A stretch of DNA of 64,000 nt from an uncultured bacterium (GTDB lineage Bacteria > Planctomycetota > UBA1135 > UBA2386). Positions 60,047 through 64,000 of the stretch are shown in pieces; the first letter of the stretch is position 1; each line of letters begins with the position of its first letter. The DNA lies in the NCBI GenBank assembly GCA_937906475.1, contig CALCZA010000114.1, forward strand, positions 80,024 to 144,023, written 5' to 3'. The notes beneath the pieces are model-generated. The model did no database searches, had not been told where the DNA came from, and worked only from the letters and a program-made list of their open reading frames with translations. Both the position numbers and the translations under genes were made by a program.

Positions 60047-61605
60047 AAGGTGTCTTAGGCCAGGACGCTGTCGCATCTTCAGCCGGTGAAGAAGGTGGTG
60101 CGTTGGCTCGGATAGCAGCAAGTACACGGCCTGCACGTGGGTGGTTTACCGCCCGCTCGGTGGCCAAGGCCGTTGGCGGCGAAGTTGTGCAAGGTGGCGC
60201 GACCGGCAATGGCGTCAGCACCGATACGCGTTGCGATTGCACCGGGCAGGTGTTTGTCGCGCTGCGTGGCGACAACCACGATGGTCATCGCTATCTCGAT
60301 CAGGCCTTGTCGCAGGGTGCCGTTGGTTTGGTGGTGGACCGCGAGTTTGATCTCGATTCGTTCCTGCAGGCGGTCATGGGCGCTGGCCGCGTCAGCGGTC
60401 GGCGTGAACCGTTCATCGTGCAGGTCCAAGAGACCGGCCAAGCGTTGATGGATCTGGCCGCCGAACACCGTCGCCGCCATCGCGCGAAGGTTGTCGGTAT
60501 CACGGGTTCGTGCGGCAAGACGTCGACCAAGGAGTGGCTCGGAGCGGTGTTGTCGTCGGTGATGCCTACAGTGCGTTCGCCCGGTAGCTACAATAACCAG
60601 ATTGGCGTGCCGTTGACGTTGTTCCAGTTGCAAGCGGAGACGCGTGCGGCGGTAGTCGAGATCGGCACCAACGCCCCCGGCGAGATTGCGCAGTTAACCG
60701 CCATCGCGCGTCCCGACATTGGCATCGTGACCTGTGTCGCCGCGGCGCATCTTGAAGGCCTCGGATCGCTCGATGGTGTGGCTCGCGAGAAGGCTGCGTT
60801 GGTGCAGGGACTGCCAAAGAATGGGCTTTGCATTCTGAACGGAGATGACGCTGCGTGTCGCGCCATGGCGCAATTGACTTCGGCTGATGTCGAGTTCATT
60901 AGCGTCAACCGTGAGACCGATTGGTTTGCCACCGACGTGCAGTTCCACGTGCTCGGCACGACCTTCTTGCTGCAAGGTTCGCGGCCAGTGACGCTGCCAC
61001 GGCTTGGCACGCACAACGTCTACAACGCGTTGGCTGTGATTGCCGCTGCTCATCGTCTTGGCGTTCCTGAAGAAGTGGTTCTGCGGCAGTTGGGTTGCGT
61101 GCCGTCCGCGGCGCGCCGACTCGAACCCAAGACCGCTGGCGGCGTGACGATCTTTGACGACACATACAACATGAACCCCGAGTCGGCGCGCTCTGCGTTG
61201 CAGGCGATGGCCGGGTTGCGTTCTGGGGGTCTCGACGATGCCGGCCAGCGTGGCCGTTCAATCGCCGTCTTCGGTACGATGCTCGAACTCGGCGCGGACA
61301 GTGTCATGCTGCATCGCCGCTTGGGCGAGCAGGTGTTCGCTAGCGGTCAGGATCACTTGATCTGTGTTGGCCCGGATGCTCATGCGATCGCCGAGGGTGC
61401 GCTTGCCGCTGGCATGCGCAAAGCTTCGGTCGAATGCGTCGGTGATATTGGCGCGGCGCACACGTTGTTGCGTGGTTTGCTCCGTCGGGGCGATCGCCTG
61501 CTGTGCAAGGCTTCGCGGCGTGTCGCGCTCGATCGCCTCGTCGACCTGTTGTTGGTCGACCTGTCTGCTGGTGATGCCGATGGCAGCGCGGAGGCCGGCA
61601 GCTAA
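60043..61605 (+). CDS. murF: UDP-N-acetylmuramoyl-tripeptide--D-alanyl-D-alanine ligase MurF
   Basis: 520 residues; of the two in-frame ATGs (60031, 60043) the second gives the same ATGA overlap seen elsewhere in the cluster. The N-terminal domain has VSTDTRCDCTGQVFVALRGDNHDGHRY. The ATP loop is VVGITGSCGKTSTKEWLGAVL, followed by SYNNQIGVPLTLFQL, EIGTNAPGEIAQL, VAAAHLEGLGSLDGVAREKAA, and the C-domain FDDTYNMNPESARSAL. It adds D-Ala-D-Ala to complete the UDP-MurNAc-pentapeptide. Confidence 0.95.
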   Translation: MKGVLGQDAVASSAGEEGGALARIAASTRPARGWFTARSVAKAVGGEVVQGGATGNGVSTDTRCDCTGQVFVALRGDNHDGHRYLDQALSQGAVGLVVDREFDLDSFLQAVMGAGRVSGRREPFIVQVQETGQALMDLAAEHRRRHRAKVVGITGSCGKTSTKEWLGAVLSSVMPTVRSPGSYNNQIGVPLTLFQLQAETRAAVVEIGTNAPGEIAQLTAIARPDIGIVTCVAAAHLEGLGSLDGVAREKAALVQGLPKNGLCILNGDDAACRAMAQLTSADVEFISVNRETDWFATDVQFHVLGTTFLLQGSRPVTLPRLGTHNVYNALAVIAAAHRLGVPEEVVLRQLGCVPSAARRLEPKTAGGVTIFDDTYNMNPESARSALQAMAGLRSGGLDDAGQRGRSIAVFGTMLELGADSVMLHRRLGEQVFASGQDHLICVGPDAHAIAEGALAAGMRKASVECVGDIGAAHTLLRGLLRRGDRLLCKASRRVALDRLVDLLLVDLSAGDADGSAEAGS

Positions 61606-62735
61606 TGATCCATTGGTTGGCGCCCTACTTGTTCTCGGATGATATTTGCCGATTCCTCGGCTACATCTCTGTCCGGGCTGGGGGTGCCGCCGTAACGGCG
61701 TTCTTGTTGTGCCTCGTGATTGGCCCGATGGTCATTCGTTGGTTGTCGCGACAAGGCGTCAGCGAGCGCCTCGACGGCACCGGTTCGCAGCGGCTCGAAG
61801 AGCTGCATAAGGACAAGATCGGCACGCCGACGATGGGCGGCCTGTTTGTGATTGGCTCGATCTTGTTGTCGGCGGCGCTGTGGCTGCGGTTCGATGGCGT
61901 CAATCGTTACTCGTTGCCAGCGATCGTGCTGATCGGTGGCTTTGCCGCAGTCGGATTTTGGGATGACTGGGTCAAGCTGAAGCAAGGTCAGTCAGGCGAG
62001 AAGAAGCGCGGCATCACCAAGCGTGAGAAGCAAGGTGCGCTGACGATCCTGGCGCTATTGGTTGGCCTGTGGCTACTTGGCCCCGCTGCATTGCAGTCCG
62101 GTCAGGGCGGCCCGCACCTCTACATCCCGTTCGTCAAAGACTTCGGTGTCAACCTGAGCGTCTGGTGGGGCGTGCCCTTCTTAGTGATGGCGGTGGTCGT
62201 GCTTACTGGCGCGGCCAACGCGGTCAACTTGACCGATGGTCTCGACGGACTCGCCGCCGGGTGCGTGGCGACCTCGGCGATTGCTTACGCGGCGATCACC
62301 TACGCGGTCGGCCGGGTCGACTGGTCCGAATACCTGTTGGTGCCGCACGTCGCCGGTGCTGGCGAGATGGCCGTGTTGATGGCGGCTTTGCTCGGCGGCA
62401 CGTTGGGCTTCTTGTGGTTCAACGCGGCGCCCGCGCTGGTCTTCATGGGCGATGTTGGCAGCCTTGGCTTGGGCGGGGCGCTTGCCTACGCGGCGTTGAT
62501 TAGTCGCACCGAACTCGTGCTCTTCGTTGTCGGCGGCGTTTTCGTCGTCGAAACTGTGTCGGTGATCCTGCAAGTCGGCTCGTTCAAGATGCGCGGCAAG
62601 CGCATCTTCCGCTGCGCGCCGCTGCATCATCACTTCCAATTTGGTGGCATGCCTGAGACCCGTGTCGTGGCACGCGCGTGGATTGTCTCGGCCCTGCTCG
62701 CCATGTGCAGTCTCCTGCTCTTCAAGGTGAGGTAG
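61605..62735 (+). CDS. mraY: Phospho-N-acetylmuramoyl-pentapeptide transferase MraY
   Basis: 376 residues, ATG sharing a base with the murF stop (TAATG). Polytopic with about ten helices. Signature motifs: KIGTPTMGGLFVIGSIL, AAVGFWDDWVKLKQGQS (Mg-binding aspartates), ANAVNLTDGLDGLAAG, ALVFMGDVGSLGLGGAL and APLHHHFQFGG. It transfers the phospho-MurNAc-pentapeptide to undecaprenyl phosphate, forming lipid I at the inner membrane. Directly followed by ftsW, so murD is missing from the usual order. Confidence 0.97.
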   Translation: MIHWLAPYLFSDDICRFLGYISVRAGGAAVTAFLLCLVIGPMVIRWLSRQGVSERLDGTGSQRLEELHKDKIGTPTMGGLFVIGSILLSAALWLRFDGVNRYSLPAIVLIGGFAAVGFWDDWVKLKQGQSGEKKRGITKREKQGALTILALLVGLWLLGPAALQSGQGGPHLYIPFVKDFGVNLSVWWGVPFLVMAVVVLTGAANAVNLTDGLDGLAAGCVATSAIAYAAITYAVGRVDWSEYLLVPHVAGAGEMAVLMAALLGGTLGFLWFNAAPALVFMGDVGSLGLGGALAYAALISRTELVLFVVGGVFVVETVSVILQVGSFKMRGKRIFRCAPLHHHFQFGGMPETRVVARAWIVSALLAMCSLLLFKVR

Positions 62736-62740
62736 TCAGC

Positions 62741-63880
62741 ATGACTGCGATCCCACGACGAACGGCGGCGAACACCAAGTCCTCCGATCATGTGCGCGAA
62801 CTCGACTGGCTGATGCTGGTCGTGATGGCGCTTTGCTGCCTGGGCATGGTGATGGCGGTGTCGGTGCGTGGCTCGCAGATCGAAGCTGGGCCGATGGCCG
62901 TCATGAAGACGCAGGGCCTGAAGCTGTTGATGGGCCTAGTGGCGTTCATGTTTGCGGCGTTGACGCCTATTCGGCTTATCCGTCGTGTGGCGATCCCGCT
63001 GTTCTTGTGCTCCGTGGTTGCCTGCTTGCTGCCACATGTCTTCAACAGCTCATCGCACGGCGCCGCTCGGTGGATTCGCGTCGGTAGCCAGCAATTCCAG
63101 CCAGTAGAGCCAGCCCGTTTTTTCTTGGTGTTGGCGGTGTCTTGGTTGTTGGCGCGCGCTGGCACCGGGTTGTCGAGCTTCCGTCGCGGATTTTTGCCGG
63201 CGATGGGTTGTGCAACGTTGCTGGCACTCGCGCTCGCGACCCAACCTGATAACGGTAACGCGTTGCTCGCCGTGATGCTGGCCAGCTGCATTGCGCTGGT
63301 GGCTGGAGTGCGCTTCATGCACTTTGCGCCGTTCGCGGTGTCGGGGCTTGGCTTGATGGTCTTGCTGGCGACGCAGCACGATTACGTGCGTCGCCGCATC
63401 GAAGACCTATTCCAGACCACGCCAGACTCGCAAGTCGGACTCGGCTTGATTGCCGTCGGATCCGGCGGCACCTTTGGCCGCGGCCTCGGCCAGGGCTGGA
63501 TGAAGATGAATTACGTGCCGGAAGCGCACAACGACTTCGTATTCGCGATCATCGCGGAGGAATTCGGTTACCTGGGATCGTTGTTCGTGCTCGGCTCGTA
63601 CACGATCTTCGGGTATGTGTGTTACCGACTTGTTCGACAAGTTCGGGATCCATTCTTGCGTTACGTCGTGTGCGGCTATGCTCTAATGGTCTGTATGCAG
63701 GCGGCTGTGAACCTACTCGTGGTCAGCGGGTGGGCGCCAGCCAAGGGTATTGACTTGCCGTTCGTCTCGACGGGCGGAACGAGTCTTGTGTTTTGTTTAG
63801 CGGCGGTGGGTTTGATCGGTAACGCAGTGCGCGCAGATCGCGCCGGGTCGTTCCGTACCGCCGACGAAGTGGTTACTTGA
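62741..63880 (+). CDS. ftsW: Septal peptidoglycan polymerase FtsW (SEDS family)
   Basis: 379 residues from the ATG at 62741, preceded by AGGTGAGG. About ten helices. SEDS-family motifs: SHGAARWIRVGSQQFQPVEPARFF, ATQPDNGNALLAVML (conserved PD-G), GQGWMKMNYVPEAHNDFVFAIIAEEFGYLG, and GIDLPFVSTGGTSLVF. FtsW polymerises glycan strands at the septum together with FtsI, which is encoded four genes upstream. The distinction from RodA rests on gene context. Starts 5 nt after mraY. Confidence 0.92.
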   Translation: MTAIPRRTAANTKSSDHVRELDWLMLVVMALCCLGMVMAVSVRGSQIEAGPMAVMKTQGLKLLMGLVAFMFAALTPIRLIRRVAIPLFLCSVVACLLPHVFNSSSHGAARWIRVGSQQFQPVEPARFFLVLAVSWLLARAGTGLSSFRRGFLPAMGCATLLALALATQPDNGNALLAVMLASCIALVAGVRFMHFAPFAVSGLGLMVLLATQHDYVRRRIEDLFQTTPDSQVGLGLIAVGSGGTFGRGLGQGWMKMNYVPEAHNDFVFAIIAEEFGYLGSLFVLGSYTIFGYVCYRLVRQVRDPFLRYVVCGYALMVCMQAAVNLLVVSGWAPAKGIDLPFVSTGGTSLVFCLAAVGLIGNAVRADRAGSFRTADEVVT

Positions 63881-63908
63881 TGCAAATCCGAAAGGATTGG
63901 AGGGTGTG

Positions 63909-64000
63909 ATGGGACAACTCGAAAAATACGGCCTCTATGTTCTGTGCTTGGTCATCTTCCTGATTCTGGGGGTGACGATTTGGGGTGATCCTGATTCGTC
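63909..64000 (+). CDS. Partial membrane-anchored protein, runs off the window
   Basis: The ATG at 63909 has a strong Shine-Dalgarno (GGAGGG, 4 nt spacing) and opens MGQLEKYGLYVLCLVIFLIL, one transmembrane helix followed by WGDPDS at the window edge. The frame is open to the end. Only the anchor is visible, so the domain it carries is unknown; it lies in the dcw cluster 28 nt after ftsW, so a cell-envelope role is likely. Confidence 0.6.
   Translation, partial: MGQLEKYGLYVLCLVIFLILGVTIWGDPDS

Overview
The window looks like a chromosomal segment of a high-GC, Gram-negative bacterium of the Planctomycetota. It probably belongs to one of the lineages rich in large secreted LamG, sialidase and protease proteins that share a lineage-specific C-terminal module. 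This placement is an inference from gene content: the shared C-terminal beta module, LamG fusions, HEAT-repeat proteins, an AceE-like E1 enzyme, a moxR/bat operon, and lipoproteins and porins that imply an outer membrane. No rRNA, tRNA, CRISPR array, insertion sequence or prophage was recognised. Most ORF-track entries are shadows. Many true starts lie downstream of the listed one, often fixed by a 1-4 nt overlap with the preceding stop (ATGA, GTGA, TAATG).

Layout. 0-19 kb is a mosaic of small units: a secreted squalene-cyclase-fold protein, an AceE-like E1, a lipoprotein, ispG with an alkyltransferase-like protein, three MFS transporters, a saccharopine-dehydrogenase-like enzyme, a methyltransferase with a histone-H1-like Lys/Ala tail, a phosphoesterase-LamG protein, and a Gfo/Idh plus radical-SAM pair. 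19-28 kb holds secreted hydrolases: a lysyl-endopeptidase-like protease and a translationally coupled LamG-sialidase pair, with an HtrA-like protease between them. 28.1-31.5 kb is a compact four-gene operon: ApbE lipoprotein, outer-membrane porin, FMN_bind protein and a histidine-rich four-helix membrane protein. It reads as a flavinylated extracytosolic electron-transfer system. 31.5-38 kb has a UDPGP-family uridylyltransferase, recG, a decayed alpha/beta hydrolase, rlmD and a DMT exporter.

38-50 kb holds a HEAT-repeat protein with a small membrane partner, then a moxR-DUF58-lipoprotein-batA-batB-batC-batD/E operon whose later genes nearly all overlap. 50-54 kb contains a GNAT-like protein coupled to a 72-residue membrane protein, a HEAT lipoprotein, a Cys-rich protein and another lipoprotein. 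54.4 kb to the end is a division and cell-wall (dcw) cluster in the order mraZ-rsmH-ftsL-ftsI-murE-murF-mraY-ftsW, with murD missing from its usual slot. Upstream of mraZ are six GTGG direct repeats spaced 10-11 bp, overlapping a TTGACA-17-TAGGGT promoter: a likely autoregulatory MraZ operator.

Best candidates for new biology are the flavin/porin/membrane-cytochrome-like operon, the C-terminal module shared by four secreted proteins (with a decayed fifth copy), and the six-box MraZ operator.
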